DNA of 40,041 nt, taken from Candidatus Peregrinibacteria bacterium Greene0416_19. Its GTDB lineage: Bacteria; Patescibacteriota; Gracilibacteria; Peribacterales; Peribacteraceae. The notes beneath the pieces are model-generated. The model saw only the letters and a program-made list of their open reading frames with translations, did no database searches and was not told where the DNA came from. Below are positions 9,389 through 18,085 of this stretch, in pieces. The stretch covers positions 1-40,041 of the forward strand of contig VMEW01000016.1 in NCBI GenBank assembly GCA_007375735.1, read 5' to 3'. The first letter of the stretch is position 1. The number at the start of each line of letters is the position of its first letter. A program made the translations under genes and the position numbers.

Positions 9389-9495
9389 TCGCGCTCTCCC
9401 CACATCTCCGGCTGCTGCGCAGGGTGATGCAGATCGTTCTGGTCGCCATTCTTCTGTTCGTGTTCGTCGAGGGGGTGATGGTGCGATTGATATGA
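9385..9495 (+). CDS. Small single-span membrane protein (36 aa)
   Basis: A short ORF starting with the ATG that overlaps the TGA of the GT-C-like gene (ATGA). It reads MIALSPHLRLLRR, then a hydrophobic span IVLVAILLFVFV, then a short tail ending VRLI. The basic N-terminus followed by one span fits a small inner-membrane protein with the N-terminus inside. Translational coupling supports it; no family is recognised. Confidence 0.5.
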   Translation: MIALSPHLRLLRRVMQIVLVAILLFVFVEGVMVRLI

Positions 9496-9500
9496 AGTGA

Positions 9501-9509
9501 TGGTATAAT
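9501..9509 (+). promoter_or_regulatory. Extended -10 promoter for the receiver-domain gene (leaderless)
   Basis: TGG-TATAAT, an extended -10 with a perfect hexamer at 9504-9509. Six bases separate it from the ATG at 9516, so transcription should begin on the A of the start codon. No Shine-Dalgarno is present. A -35 at normal spacing is not seen, as is common for extended -10 promoters. Confidence 0.7.
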
Positions 9510-9515
9510 GTCTTC

Positions 9516-10043
9516 ATGCCAACGAGCGAGAACCAGCCGATCGCCCTCGCGCCGGATCGGAAAGAAGAGTTGCTCCGCCAAGTCAACGACACGCTTGCGG
9601 GAATGCAGAGCACCATGAAGTACAAACGCCTGATCGATCCCATTCCCGGGTGTGAAGCGCTGCGTGGCAAGCGGATCGTGATGGTCGATGACAATAGTGG
9701 TGTTCTGCAGAACTTTGTCGAACACCTCACGGTAGTAACGGACGGAAGCGTTTCTTTCATCCGTCATGGGGATCAGGAACTGGAGAATCTCATCCGGGAG
9801 ATCATGAGTACGCACCCCGACATCGTGCTGATGGATTACCATCTGTCCGAAACACTGAAGGGCGATGCGGTGGTTCGTGCGCTCCTCGAGCGGCAGCCGG
9901 GGGCAATGTGCATTGGATTTTCGTCAGACAATAATGCAAGAGAGCCTTTTGTGAGAGCGGGCGCGAAGGGGGTAGCCCGCAAAGAAGCGTACGATGCGGA
10001 AGCTTCCCTGAGAGCGGTCGCAGAAATCGTTTCCTCCACTTAA
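9516..10043 (+). CDS. Stand-alone response-regulator receiver protein
   Basis: A 175-aa protein with about 50 N-terminal residues of unknown role and a CheY-like receiver domain (residues 52-172). The acidic pair is D58-D59, the phosphoacceptor D107 is in VLMDYHL, S136/S137 in GFSSD take the Thr/Ser place, and K156 is in VARKEA. No output domain follows, so it may act by binding a partner. No histidine kinase is in view. The start is fixed by the promoter whose -10 is 6 nt upstream. It converges on the next gene: both stop codons share TTAA at 10040-10043. Confidence 0.88.
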   Translation: MPTSENQPIALAPDRKEELLRQVNDTLAGMQSTMKYKRLIDPIPGCEALRGKRIVMVDDNSGVLQNFVEHLTVVTDGSVSFIRHGDQELENLIREIMSTHPDIVLMDYHLSETLKGDAVVRALLERQPGAMCIGFSSDNNAREPFVRAGAKGVARKEAYDAEASLRAVAEIVSST

Positions 10044-11269
10044 TGCCCACCATAGAGTTGCACGTGGGCTGCCACCTGCTTCAGCAACGAGAATTCTTCG
10101 CGTGACCGCTTCTGCCCTGTCTCGCCCATGCGCCGACGGAGCGGTTCATTCCGCAAGAGCGTCAGAATCGAATGCGCATACGCATCCGTGTCCCGCGGAT
10201 CGACGATGAATCCCGATGTTCCGTCTTCGATGATTTCCGTTGCTGCCCCGAAGCAGCTCGCGACCACCGGCCTGCTTGCTTCCATCGCTTCCACGTTCAT
10301 CAGGTTGAAGGCGTCCAGGTAGAGCGACGGCGTTGTCACCACATCCGCCGCGCCGTAGGCGATTGACATCTGCTCCGGCGCGATCCATCCCGTCACTCGA
10401 GTCGCTGCTTGAACTTCTGGTCGAGCCCGTTCAAGGAATGGCCGTGCCCGTTCATGATCACCGATGATGATGAGCTGTGCTGATGGAATTGTCTGCAGCA
10501 CCTTTTCCATTACATGGAGGAGTGCGTCGAATCCCTTTTCAACACTCAATCGACCGCCGAACAAGATGGTGGGTCCGCTAAGGGTATGGCGGGTGCGGAA
10601 TGCTGCGATGTCCTCTGCCGAGGCCGGAGCATTTCCGCTCCCGGCATTGTGAATCGTGACGGTGCGTTCGATAGCGTTGGCCTGGAGGAATGACTCGAGA
10701 GCGTGACTGACCGCGATCACCGTTGTGCCGCTCTGATGAAGAATTCGGCGGATCGCGCGGTTTCGGAATGGGTTGAATCGGCGGCCGACCACCCGCACAT
10801 GATCGAGCCAGGACATCCGGTGCAGTCGTCCCGCGAGTGTGTCGCCCAGATACCCTTCGCTTCCCAAGCGATGGAATGACACGAGGAATGTATCGTGCGC
10901 TGTCAGGAACACGCTCGATGTCACTCGCGATGCGTGTAGCAGACTCTCGTAGCTCAGGTATGTGTGAATGTTATGAGCGTGGACGACATCGGGTTTTATT
11001 TCCTGCAGGATCTGATCGAGTGGCGAGAGCGTGTCCGGGTTCCGGATGCAGCGCCAGTGGCGGCGGCGCAGATCGTACGCGGTTCGGATGCTCGCGATTT
11101 CCCCGACAGTATCGTGTCGCCGGTCGATCGGATTTCCTTCACGATGTGTTGTCACGAGCATCACCTCATGCCCCGAACTCGCGAGCCCGCGCCGCAGCCG
11201 GTCCATTGCTACCGCCGCGCCGCCGTGAGCGCCGGTCGGCGGATCATCATGAAGAAAGAGGATACGCAT
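10040..11269 (-). CDS. Glycosyltransferase family 4
   Basis: A 409-aa protein from MRILFLHDDPP (11269), chosen because it begins 2 bp after the stop of the methyltransferase gene; the longer frame to 11305 would overlap that gene. N-terminal features are the acceptor-side loop HGGAAVAMDRL and VVHAHNIHTYLS. The C-terminal donor domain has GRLSVEKGFDALL, ITGWIAPE-like spacing and DAFNLMNVEAMEASRPVV, the EX7E region. GT4 enzymes are retaining, use NDP-sugars, and work at the cytoplasmic face of the membrane. Likely a two-gene unit with the methyltransferase. Confidence 0.85.
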   Translation of the reverse strand: MRILFLHDDPPTGAHGGAAVAMDRLRRGLASSGHEVMLVTTHREGNPIDRRHDTVGEIASIRTAYDLRRRHWRCIRNPDTLSPLDQILQEIKPDVVHAHNIHTYLSYESLLHASRVTSSVFLTAHDTFLVSFHRLGSEGYLGDTLAGRLHRMSWLDHVRVVGRRFNPFRNRAIRRILHQSGTTVIAVSHALESFLQANAIERTVTIHNAGSGNAPASAEDIAAFRTRHTLSGPTILFGGRLSVEKGFDALLHVMEKVLQTIPSAQLIIIGDHERARPFLERARPEVQAATRVTGWIAPEQMSIAYGAADVVTTPSLYLDAFNLMNVEAMEASRPVVASCFGAATEIIEDGTSGFIVDPRDTDAYAHSILTLLRNEPLRRRMGETGQKRSREEFSLLKQVAAHVQLYGGH

Positions 11270-11271
11270 GG

Positions 11272-11928
11272 TTAGTTCGATGGTTTTTCGAGGAGCAACG
11301 ACCACCCGATCGCGTGCTTGGCGCTCGCGGCTGAGTGATCATGCTTGTCCCGCCACAGTGCGTACTTTGTATACAAGAGCGTCACGGGACCCAGCAGCAG
11401 CATCGCCCACGCCCGCTCGTACGGCCGCAGATGGTCGATCCAGCGGCGGATGCGGTTCTGAGCCATAACACCGTGGTACTTGCCCCGCTGCTTCAGTTCC
11501 ACGATGCGGAAGCCGGCTTCCTCACAGAGCGTTTTAAGTCCGTGCTTGGTATAGCGGTAGTAGTCGTGAGGTTCCTCATGCAGCTCGTTGAGCTGCGGAA
11601 CGGTGAGGATCGCTTTCCCGCCCGGCTTGAGCACACGGTACATCTCCGCGAGCGCCCTCGACGGGTGGGGCACATGCTCGAGCATCTGGGAGCACACGAC
11701 TCCATCAATGCTCGCATCTGGAATCGGCATCGCTTCTGCGTCTCCGACGATGTCCGGCTTCAGATCGGGGTTGATATCGAGTGCACGGATGCTCGTTGCA
11801 TGTGGGAAGAACCCCCGGTACCGCTTCCCCGTCCCGCCGCCGATGTCGAGGATCACGCCCGAGAGATGCGGCGCGAATGCCTCCAGTTCACGGCGCAGCA
11901 GGACCCGGTCGGGCTGGGAGACGATCAT
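11272..11928 (-). CDS. Class I SAM-dependent methyltransferase (Methyltransf_11 type)
   Basis: A 218-aa protein. Motif I is VILDIGGGTGKRYRG, motif II ends in IRALDINPD, then GDAEAMPIPDASIDGVVCSQMLEHV and RVLKPGGKAILTVP, the usual order of a UbiE-like fold. In glycan clusters such proteins methylate sugars or lipid carriers. The start at 11928 is set by TATTCT at 11935-11940, 6 nt upstream, which makes it a probable leaderless mRNA. The C-terminal third (RIRRWIDHLRPYERAWAMLL) is Arg/Trp-rich and may lie on the membrane. Confidence 0.83.
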   Translation of the reverse strand: MIVSQPDRVLLRRELEAFAPHLSGVILDIGGGTGKRYRGFFPHATSIRALDINPDLKPDIVGDAEAMPIPDASIDGVVCSQMLEHVPHPSRALAEMYRVLKPGGKAILTVPQLNELHEEPHDYYRYTKHGLKTLCEEAGFRIVELKQRGKYHGVMAQNRIRRWIDHLRPYERAWAMLLLGPVTLLYTKYALWRDKHDHSAASAKHAIGWSLLLEKPSN

Positions 11929-11934
11929 GACGTG

Positions 11935-11940
11935 AGAATA
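11935..11940 (-). promoter_or_regulatory. -10 element for leaderless methyltransferase gene
   Basis: TATTCT on the minus strand, with exactly 6 nt between it and the ATG at 11928, the same spacing as at 9504 and 32599. No Shine-Dalgarno intervenes. No clear -35. Confidence 0.5.
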
Positions 11941-11971
11941 ACAGAGTACCGGTGTACCAGACTATCAGGAC

Positions 11972-14026
11972 TCATGAAGGGGCGGCGGCATCGGCTCGTT
12001 CGTAGATTCTGGGGAACGGACGGGCGTCGCTCCCTCCATCGTAGACCGGCGCCCACACGTCTTTCTCGCACTCCCGCTCATACCACTCCGCCTGCTCCCG
12101 GCGCGGTATCACCAGATAGCGGATGTCGAATACCTCGAACGAGGCGGTTGCGCAGGACTGCTCGATCATCCGCAGGTTCCGTTCGATGTCCGGAGCCAGA
12201 CGGTTGATGTTCGCGTAGCCGATGACGTAGCGCCCGGTCTCGCCGGAAAAGAGCATCCGGTATTTGTACACCCAGTCGCGGAAGACCAGGTCTTTTTCGA
12301 AATAGTCTTCGCGGATGTAGAACCGGTCATCCAGAGTGGAGTGTTCTTTCGCCCACCCGTGCATCGTCCGCAGATCGGGGTCCAGTGGGGGCATCGGCGG
12401 CCACAGCGCCGCCGCTTCTAGGCGGAGGGTGGGGAACGCGAGGCGGACGACGGCGTTCAGGGTTCCGGCCATGAGCATGGCGGCGATGATCAATGCGATG
12501 GCAATCCTTACGGAGGCCGGTCGTCTACTCTCCTTTACGAAGATATGCTGCCACGCCATGATCGCGATGAGGAACGACGTAACACTGAAGGCCGTCTGGA
12601 AGAGGCGCAGCATGTTGTGCGGTTGCGGTCTATAGGAGATGAGCAACGGAGCGGCAAAGTGCACGATGCCGATCGTCAGCAACAACAAGAGGAACGGGTC
12701 CCCCCTCTTTCGCCGGATGATCCAGATGAGGAGGAGCGGCAGAGCGATCAGATGCAGACTGAAGTCACGGAGGTACGGCCACTCCCACACGCCGATCGTT
12801 TCCGGTCCCCGCTCATCGATCGTGATCTCCAGTCGCCCGGTCAAGTTGGGGGAGAACGATGCCGGGGAAACACTGCCGTGCAGGGCCGTGAGTGGGCCGC
12901 CCTGGACCAGGCTGATCATCGTGACGGTCGCAGCGATGACGGCCGAGAGGGCGATGATTCTGATCACTCTTTCCCGTGCGGAAGGTTTCCCTATCGCCTG
13001 GATGAGCAGAGCAGCGCAGAGGAGTACGAGTGAGCCGAGCGTGAGGACGAGGCTCGCTTCGAACGTGAGCGCGACCCCCGCTCCAACAATGATGGCCAGG
13101 AACATCCATGCGATCAATGATGATTTGGACAGCCGATCTGTCCATATCGTTTGCACACAGAGAAGGAAAGACCACAGGAACGCACCTCCCAGCGCAAGCG
13201 CGCGGTGGCCGAGCATAGGGAGGAATGATTGCGATGGGATATTGCGGATGGTCGGCGTCAACCACCGGAACGCCGTATCCGTCATGTCCGGGATAGGCGG
13301 CAGAGGTGTATGAAGAATGAATTGGTAGACGAGGTCCCGGATCAGCCAGATGCCCTGCAGCCAGAAGAGGCCGGAGGCAGCGAGAGCCATCGCTGCGGCG
13401 AGCCACGTTGCTGTCCACGATTTGCTCAACCGCCACGCGAGCGCCGCCGCACACAGCACAATCCCCGCGCAGCTCAGGAGAGGGAGTGTCGCGTGTGCGC
13501 TCGCGAGGCTGATGTCGGTGAGCCACACGGCTGCCGCGACGTACAGCTGCGGTGCGTAGTGGTAGTTGGTCCGCTCCCAAGGGTTGGCCGGTTCCATGAC
13601 CGGGAAGTTCCGCTCGATGATCGTCGCCGGCATCGGATAGGTGGTCCACACCCACTCGTCGCTCCCGCGGTCCCGTGCGTAGGCGTAGCCGGCGATGAGG
13701 ATGATGCTAGCGAGGATCAGCACGACACGCCGGGGAGGACGATCGGTGAGTGACGGGAACAGCGGATGACCGGCGTTGCGTTCACGAAGGAAAGCCAGCA
13801 GTGCAAGTCCGGCTATGATCGTGAGAGACAGCCCGAAGCTCGCGCGGATGGGGATGAGGTACCCGAGTGCGTTGACGAGGAACAGGTAGACCGCGAGTCC
13901 GATGGTCGAAGTCAGAGCGGCGACGCTGAGCGTGTCTCTGACCCGTAGCATGTGCGTTGCAATGGCATATCCGCTGAGGAAGAACGTGCCGATAAGCCCG
14001 AGCGCGAGGATGAACGGGAGGAGCAT
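11972..14026 (-). CDS. Large polytopic membrane protein, GT-C-like
   Basis: 684 aa from the ATG at 14026 (MLLPFILALG); the frame extends to an ATG at 14056, which would overlap the divergent gene at 14047. About 12 membrane segments are followed by a soluble tail of about 140 residues. A loop after the early spans has DRGSDEWVWTTYPMP and then NYHYAPQLYVAAAV, the acidic and aromatic loop pattern seen in GT-C and related glycan-handling membrane proteins. The tail (DERFYI-type charged stretch, then RYLVIPRREQAEWY) resembles the periplasmic ends of such proteins. The function is not proven by motif. Confidence 0.7.
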   Translation of the reverse strand: MLLPFILALGLIGTFFLSGYAIATHMLRVRDTLSVAALTSTIGLAVYLFLVNALGYLIPIRASFGLSLTIIAGLALLAFLRERNAGHPLFPSLTDRPPRRVVLILASIILIAGYAYARDRGSDEWVWTTYPMPATIIERNFPVMEPANPWERTNYHYAPQLYVAAAVWLTDISLASAHATLPLLSCAGIVLCAAALAWRLSKSWTATWLAAAMALAASGLFWLQGIWLIRDLVYQFILHTPLPPIPDMTDTAFRWLTPTIRNIPSQSFLPMLGHRALALGGAFLWSFLLCVQTIWTDRLSKSSLIAWMFLAIIVGAGVALTFEASLVLTLGSLVLLCAALLIQAIGKPSARERVIRIIALSAVIAATVTMISLVQGGPLTALHGSVSPASFSPNLTGRLEITIDERGPETIGVWEWPYLRDFSLHLIALPLLLIWIIRRKRGDPFLLLLLTIGIVHFAAPLLISYRPQPHNMLRLFQTAFSVTSFLIAIMAWQHIFVKESRRPASVRIAIALIIAAMLMAGTLNAVVRLAFPTLRLEAAALWPPMPPLDPDLRTMHGWAKEHSTLDDRFYIREDYFEKDLVFRDWVYKYRMLFSGETGRYVIGYANINRLAPDIERNLRMIEQSCATASFEVFDIRYLVIPRREQAEWYERECEKDVWAPVYDGGSDARPFPRIYERADAAAPS

Positions 14027-14046
14027 TGCGTGTAGGATAGTACTCC

Positions 14047-15033
14047 ATGACCTCACCCATTGCCCTCTCCGTGGTCGTCCCGCTCTTCAATGAGCAGGAG
14101 GTGGTGGATGAACTCGTTTCCCGCATCGCAAAGAGTTGCCACGATGCCGGCGTCACGTGGGAGGCAGTGCTCGTCAATGACGGGAGCACGGATGCGACGC
14201 TCGAGCGGCTTGTCAGAATCTCGGGCAGTATGCCCGAGCTACGTGTGCTTGATCTGTTGCGGAACTTCGGGCACATGCCGGCGCTGAGCGCGGGACTGGC
14301 GTCCGCCCGCGGTGAAGCCGTCATCGTCATGGATGGCGACCTGCAGGATCCGCCCGAACTCATTCCGCTGTTCATCGACGAATGGCGAAGGGGGGCGGAG
14401 GTGGTGTACGGGCTCCGCACGCGCAACCATGACGCCTTCCTGAAGCGGCACCTCACATCTCTCTTCTACTGGTTCCTCTCGCGCAACGCCGAGGCCAGGA
14501 TTCCGCGGCATGCGGGCACCTTCTGCCTGCTCGACCGGCGGGTGGTGCAGGCGCTCAATGCCATGCCCGAGCGGCAACGGTTCTTCGCGGGGCTCCGCGC
14601 GTGGGTGGGTGGCAAGCAGGCTTTCGTGGAATACGAGCGCGCGGGCCGAGCGCGGGGCAAGAGTCGGGTGGGGATCGCGGGGCTCTTCCGCCTTGCGCGC
14701 ATGGCGCTCGTCTCGTTCACGAAGGTTCCGCTGCGCTATGCCAGCATGATCGGGATGCTCGCGGGATTCATTCTCTTCTGCGTCGGCATGGGCGCCATCA
14801 TCGAGAAACTCTTCACAAACCTGGCCATCCCCGGTTGGGCCACCTCCACTACCATGATCGGCTTTCTGGGGTTCCTTCAGTCCTTCCTCTTGGCTGTGCT
14901 CGCCGAATACATCGCGGTCATCTTTGATGAGGTGAAGCAGCGGCCGCTGTACCTGGTGCGGGAGGAGATACGTAACGGTGCCCCCACCCCCGACCCCTCC
15001 CCCTCGTTGTACTGGGAGAGGGAAGGTTTGTAG
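14047..15033 (+). CDS. Family 2 glycosyltransferase, polyprenyl-phosphate type (DPM1/ArnC-like)
   Basis: A 328-aa protein. The GT2 domain begins LSVVVPLFNEQEVVDEL, with VLVNDGSTDATL and the metal site VIVMDGDLQDPPEL. Two hydrophobic segments near residues 235-310 (MIGMLAGFILFCVGMG and the segment around FLGFLQSFLLAVLAEY) match enzymes that load sugars onto undecaprenyl phosphate for GT-C enzymes such as those encoded beside it. TAGGAT at 14033-14038, 8 nt before the ATG, may be a leaderless promoter. The last 17 or so codons (tail PTPDPSPSLYWEREGL) are written by the palindromic element at 14980, so the native C-terminus probably ended near EEIRNGA. Confidence 0.88.
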   Translation: MTSPIALSVVVPLFNEQEVVDELVSRIAKSCHDAGVTWEAVLVNDGSTDATLERLVRISGSMPELRVLDLLRNFGHMPALSAGLASARGEAVIVMDGDLQDPPELIPLFIDEWRRGAEVVYGLRTRNHDAFLKRHLTSLFYWFLSRNAEARIPRHAGTFCLLDRRVVQALNAMPERQRFFAGLRAWVGGKQAFVEYERAGRARGKSRVGIAGLFRLARMALVSFTKVPLRYASMIGMLAGFILFCVGMGAIIEKLFTNLAIPGWATSTTMIGFLGFLQSFLLAVLAEYIAVIFDEVKQRPLYLVREEIRNGAPTPDPSPSLYWEREGL

Positions 15034-15175
15034 GTGAATGCCGCACGGCGGAGCCGTGCTGCTGCGATCAATTGTTGATTATTGCAATCAGCAGCACGGC
15101 TCCGCCGTGCGGCACTGAAAGATTGAAACCGCCCCTCTCCCGACGATAGGAGGGGGAGGGGTCGGGGGTGGGGGC
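14980..15175. repeat. Nested palindromic element (REP/MITE-like), also a convergent terminator
   Basis: Outer arms: 14980-15004 is perfectly repeated inverted at 15151-15175 (25 bp, C-rich), extended by GGGAGAGGG at 15014-15022 and its inverted copy. Inner arms: 15039-15064 is perfectly repeated inverted at 15089-15114 (26 bp) around a 24-nt AT-rich loop. Each inner arm contains its own small hairpin, GCACGGC-GGA-GCCGTGC. The element fills the space between two convergent genes and enters the 3' end of the GT2 gene. It has no ORF of its own and could stop transcription from both sides. Confidence 0.85.
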
Positions 15176-15180
15176 ATGAT

Positions 15181-16905
15181 TCATTCTTTCTTCCTAAACA
15201 ACACCGTCGTCTCCGCCAGCGGCAGAAATTCCTTCGCACACGGCGGGGGATCGGCAGTGAAGAGTGGGGCGAGTTTGTCCGGGGAAATATCCTTGAACCA
15301 GCTACCCTTGTAGACGATGACGATCTTCGCATCGTTCACCAGGCGGTCGAATGTTTGCTTGTAGAGGAGGTGATCCAGACCCAGGTACTCGAAAAACTGG
15401 GGCTGGAAGAGTGGGCCCAGGGGTGAGTGCCGCGCGAAGGCCAGGCGCTGGAAGGTGCCGAAGCTGGCGTAGCGGTCGATCCGGCAATTGTCGAGCAGCG
15501 CGTCGACGCGATGGGCGTACGCGCGATTCTCCGCAGCGGTATATCCCATCCGTTCCCGGAGCAGTTGCAGGTGCCGCTCGCTCGGGCGGTAGAAGAGGGC
15601 AGTGACTAGAATGAAGACGACGATACCCGTCGTGACGATCGTGGGTCTGGGAAAGGAGACTGCGTAGCGGATGAAGATCAACGCCAGCGCAAGGTACGCG
15701 GGGACCCCGAACGCGAAGTGATTGATGGCGTAGATGGAGATGCCGATGGCGAGCGATGTGAGGAGGAGCGCAATGATCGCAGTCAGCGTGTCGGGCAGCA
15801 GTTGTCGTCTCCATTGCAGGTAGAAGAGTCCGCCTAACATGAGCAAGAGCAGGACGTACACCACTCCATTGACGGGCACGAAGCCCGGTTGGAGTTGCAG
15901 GTTCAGGAGTCCCGCGTTCCGGCGCATCAGGAAAAGTGCGCCGAGGAGGACGACGTGATAGGAAGCGAACAGTGTCAATGCCGTCACCCCCAGATCCCGC
16001 AGCGACGTGCGCATTCGCTTGAAGGCGGGCAGCAGGAGCCAGAGAAGGATCAGCACATAGCCCAGGATGGGCGCCGTCGCGTAGACGGTGATGTTCCCCC
16101 GCACCCGCCCGATCATCATGCTCTTGATCCACAGCGGCTCTAGTGGGTTGTGATCCACCCGTCCGTGCAGCATCGATGGCACGTATATCTCCAAGTACGG
16201 TCGGACGAAGCCGAGCAGCAGGAGCAGCACGAGGCCGATGGCGCCGGCGAACAGCAGGGGGAGCACGAACCCGCGCAGGAACTGCCGCGGCGTACTGATG
16301 ACGAGCATCGCGGCTGCGAGCGCGGAGAGGAGGAACGGTTCCTTGAGTCCAATTGCGCTCAGGAGCGGCAGCGCCAGCAGCGCGATGCGATTCCAAGGGA
16401 GCTCCTCGCCGAACCGGAGCAGAAACAGCAGGTACACGAACAGCGCGAACACAGCGAAGGACTCCGTCTGGACTCCCCCTGCGCGCTCCTCCAGAAAGAG
16501 AGTGAGGAGGATGCCGAGGAGCGCTGCGACGCTCGTGGCGATCATGCGGAACGGCATCATCAGATTCTTGCCCTGCTGCCAGCCGTACCAGCCGAGCAGC
16601 ATGGGGATGGCCAGGAAGACGAGCAGTTGCAGGGCGAGGGCGAGCCATTCGCCGTTGGTCAGGAGCAGGGACAGCATCGCGAGCAGGAACATCCCCGGCG
16701 GTTTGCTTTCAAACAGATCCACGTACGGTGTGAGGCCGTTCAGCATCCCGCGTCCTACGGTGAAGTAGAGGTGCGCGTCGCTCTCGATCGCCCCCTGCGC
16801 TTCCAGGAGCAGCACCCGCCCGAGTTCGTAGCCAGCTTTGAGCAAGGCGGCGGCACACACTGCGAGCAGCAATCCCTCGAGGATGCGGGTCCGGGTGAGG
16901 TGCAT
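15181..16905 (-). CDS. GT39/PMT-like membrane glycosyltransferase
   Basis: 574 aa from [11 protein letters not shown] at 16905; a longer frame reaches 16938, where its ATG would overlap the divergent start in CATG. After the first membrane segment comes [17 protein letters not shown] and then [12 protein letters not shown], close to the D-x-H/E and ESKPPG features of the PMT/ArnT group. About 12 further hydrophobic spans and a soluble tail follow. These enzymes take sugars from polyprenyl phosphate on the outer face of the membrane and place them on proteins or glycolipids. TAGACT 7 nt upstream of the ATG hints at another leaderless start. It converges with the GT2 gene. Confidence 0.8.
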   Translation of the reverse strand: MHLTRTRILEGLLLAVCAAALLKAGYELGRVLLLEAQGAIESDAHLYFTVGRGMLNGLTPYVDLFESKPPGMFLLAMLSLLLTNGEWLALALQLLVFLAIPMLLGWYGWQQGKNLMMPFRMIATSVAALLGILLTLFLEERAGGVQTESFAVFALFVYLLFLLRFGEELPWNRIALLALPLLSAIGLKEPFLLSALAAAMLVISTPRQFLRGFVLPLLFAGAIGLVLLLLLGFVRPYLEIYVPSMLHGRVDHNPLEPLWIKSMMIGRVRGNITVYATAPILGYVLILLWLLLPAFKRMRTSLRDLGVTALTLFASYHVVLLGALFLMRRNAGLLNLQLQPGFVPVNGVVYVLLLLMLGGLFYLQWRRQLLPDTLTAIIALLLTSLAIGISIYAINHFAFGVPAYLALALIFIRYAVSFPRPTIVTTGIVVFILVTALFYRPSERHLQLLRERMGYTAAENRAYAHRVDALLDNCRIDRYASFGTFQRLAFARHSPLGPLFQPQFFEYLGLDHLLYKQTFDRLVNDAKIVIVYKGSWFKDISPDKLAPLFTADPPPCAKEFLPLAETTVLFRKKE

Positions 16906-16936
16906 CCGGGCGAGTCTACCTGTATTCTTCCATGCC

Positions 16937-17881
16937 ATGCGAGTGCTCGTGACTGGTGGTAACGGCTTCCTTGGTTCGCACGTGGTGCGGAAGCTTCAGG
17001 CACGCCCCAGTATCATGGAAGTGCTGGCGCCTCACAGCGCCGACTACGACCTCCGCGATCCGGAGCAGGTGAAGGCGATGTACGCCGATCTCCAACCTGA
17101 TACCGTCATCCATCTGGCCGGTGTCGTCGGCGGCATCGGCGCCAATCGCGAACACCCGGCGCGCTTCTTCCACGAGAATCTGATGATGGGGGTACAAACC
17201 ATGCACGAGGCGTGGAAGACAGGCGTGAAGAAGTTCGTCGCGGTCGGCACTATCTGCGCGTATCCAAAATTCACGCCGGCGCCCTTTAAAGAGGAGAACC
17301 TGTGGGACGGCTACCCGGAAGAGACGAACGCGCCGTACGGGCTCGCGAAGAAAATGCTCCTCGTGCAGGCGCAAACGTACCGGCAGGAGTACGGATTCAA
17401 CGCAGTCTACCTGCTCCCCGTGAACCTCTACGGCCCGGGCGACAATTTTGACCTCGAAAGTTCACATGTCATCCCGGCGCTCATCCGCAAGTTTTCGGAA
17501 GCGACAGAACAAGGTCGCGATGAGGTGGTGCTGTGGGGGGACGGCTCACCCACGCGCGAATTCCTCTACGTCGAAGATGCGGCCGCAGGAATCTGTCTCG
17601 CGCTCGAACGGTACGACGGTCCCGAGCCCGTCAATCTTGGCAGCGGCCGTGAGATTTCAATCAAAGACCTCGCAACGCTCATTGCCGGAAAGATCGGATA
17701 TCAGGGGAAGATCATCTGGGATACGACGAAGCCGAACGGCCAGCCGCGGCGGTGTTTGGATGTGTCGCGGGCGAAGGAATTTTTCGGTTTTGAAGCAACC
17801 ACCAGTTTCGAGGAAGGTGTGCAGAAGACGATTGAATCGTATCGAGGAACCAAGGAGCAGTTGCGAGAAATCCGGTTTTAG
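16937..17881 (+). CDS. fcl: GDP-L-fucose synthase
   Basis: A 314-aa protein from [13 protein letters not shown]; the frame is open further upstream but that part is Arg/Ser-rich and lies over the divergent gene. The enzyme makes GDP-L-fucose from GDP-4-keto-6-deoxymannose by epimerisation and NADPH reduction. Evidence: [12 protein letters not shown] cofactor loop, [15 protein letters not shown], the Ser/Thr-Tyr-Lys set in [10 protein letters not shown] and [11 protein letters not shown], and [17 protein letters not shown] near the end, all typical of this family. Length is close to the usual 310-320. GDP-mannose 4,6-dehydratase, which supplies the substrate, is not recognised in the window. 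TATTCT at 16923-16928, 8 nt before the ATG, may be a leaderless promoter. Confidence 0.92.
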   Translation: MRVLVTGGNGFLGSHVVRKLQARPSIMEVLAPHSADYDLRDPEQVKAMYADLQPDTVIHLAGVVGGIGANREHPARFFHENLMMGVQTMHEAWKTGVKKFVAVGTICAYPKFTPAPFKEENLWDGYPEETNAPYGLAKKMLLVQAQTYRQEYGFNAVYLLPVNLYGPGDNFDLESSHVIPALIRKFSEATEQGRDEVVLWGDGSPTREFLYVEDAAAGICLALERYDGPEPVNLGSGREISIKDLATLIAGKIGYQGKIIWDTTKPNGQPRRCLDVSRAKEFFGFEATTSFEEGVQKTIESYRGTKEQLREIRF

Positions 17882-17903
17882 GAGCAATCTGCCTTGAAAA
17901 ATA

Positions 17904-17934
17904 TTGACAAATAAATGTGGAAGTGAAATAAATA
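17904..17934 (+). promoter_or_regulatory. Candidate promoter for the structured RNA before cysS
   Basis: A perfect -35 TTGACA at 17904-17909 is followed by an AT-rich stretch with TAAATA at 17929-17934 (19-nt spacer). The -10 choice is uncertain because several AT-rich hexamers overlap. It lies 23 bp after the fcl stop. Confidence 0.5.
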
Positions 17935-17975
17935 TATAGTTTATAGTTCGCCCAATTCTAAGGAAGGAGGCCCCT

Positions 17976-17996
17976 ATGAACACACTGGCTCCCTAG
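17976..17996 (+). CDS. Possible leader peptide, 6 codons (MNTLAP)
   Basis: ATG AAC ACA CTG GCT CCC TAG, preceded by AAGGAGG at 17964-17970 with a 5-nt spacer, the strongest ribosome binding site in the neighbourhood. It sits in the loop of the first hairpin of the structured RNA. It has no Cys codon, so classical cysteine attenuation is not supported. It may simply mark ribosome loading on the leader. Confidence 0.35.
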   Translation: MNTLAP

Positions 17997-18051
17997 CGGG
18001 GCCGGGAAGAGAAGAGCCACGGTCCGCCACGCCGGAACGTGGATCGGACCT

Positions 18052-18085
18052 GTCCGGGGTGGCGCCAAGCTGCCCCGGACTTTTT
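18052..18085 (+). terminator. Intrinsic terminator before cysS
   Basis: GTCCGGGG (18052-18059) pairs with CCCCGGAC (18073-18080), with further partial pairing inside, followed directly by TTTTT at 18081-18085. It lies downstream of a promoter and upstream of cysS, so it is either the end of a small RNA or a conditional attenuator. Confidence 0.75.

Larger units (their letters stand above)
17940..18085 (+). ncRNA. Candidate structured RNA or attenuator leader upstream of cysS
   Basis: Three hairpins in a row: GGCCCC/GGGGCC (17969-17974 with 17998-18003), then GGTCCG-CCACG against CGTGG-AT-CGGACC with loop CCGGAA (18021-18050), then an intrinsic terminator (18052-18085). The first stem overlaps a perfect AAGGAGG and encloses a six-codon ORF. 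This could be a stand-alone small RNA or a leader controlling cysS, which starts 89 nt after the terminator. It does not match the SRP RNA, T-box, tmRNA or RNase P core motifs I know. Its identity is open. Confidence 0.55.

Noticed and set aside
8537..9760. 407-aa frame on the minus strand
   Set aside because: It crosses the end of the GT-C-like gene and the receiver gene, both better supported, and reads as acidic shadow sequence.
15039..15114. Insertion sequence
   Set aside because: Inverted repeats are present but there is no transposase and no visible target duplication; a non-autonomous palindromic repeat is the safer call.
17940..18085. SRP RNA, T-box or other known RNA for the hairpins before cysS
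   Set aside because: The SRP GGAA-loop with its asymmetric loops, and the T-box conserved sequence and specifier layout, are absent.
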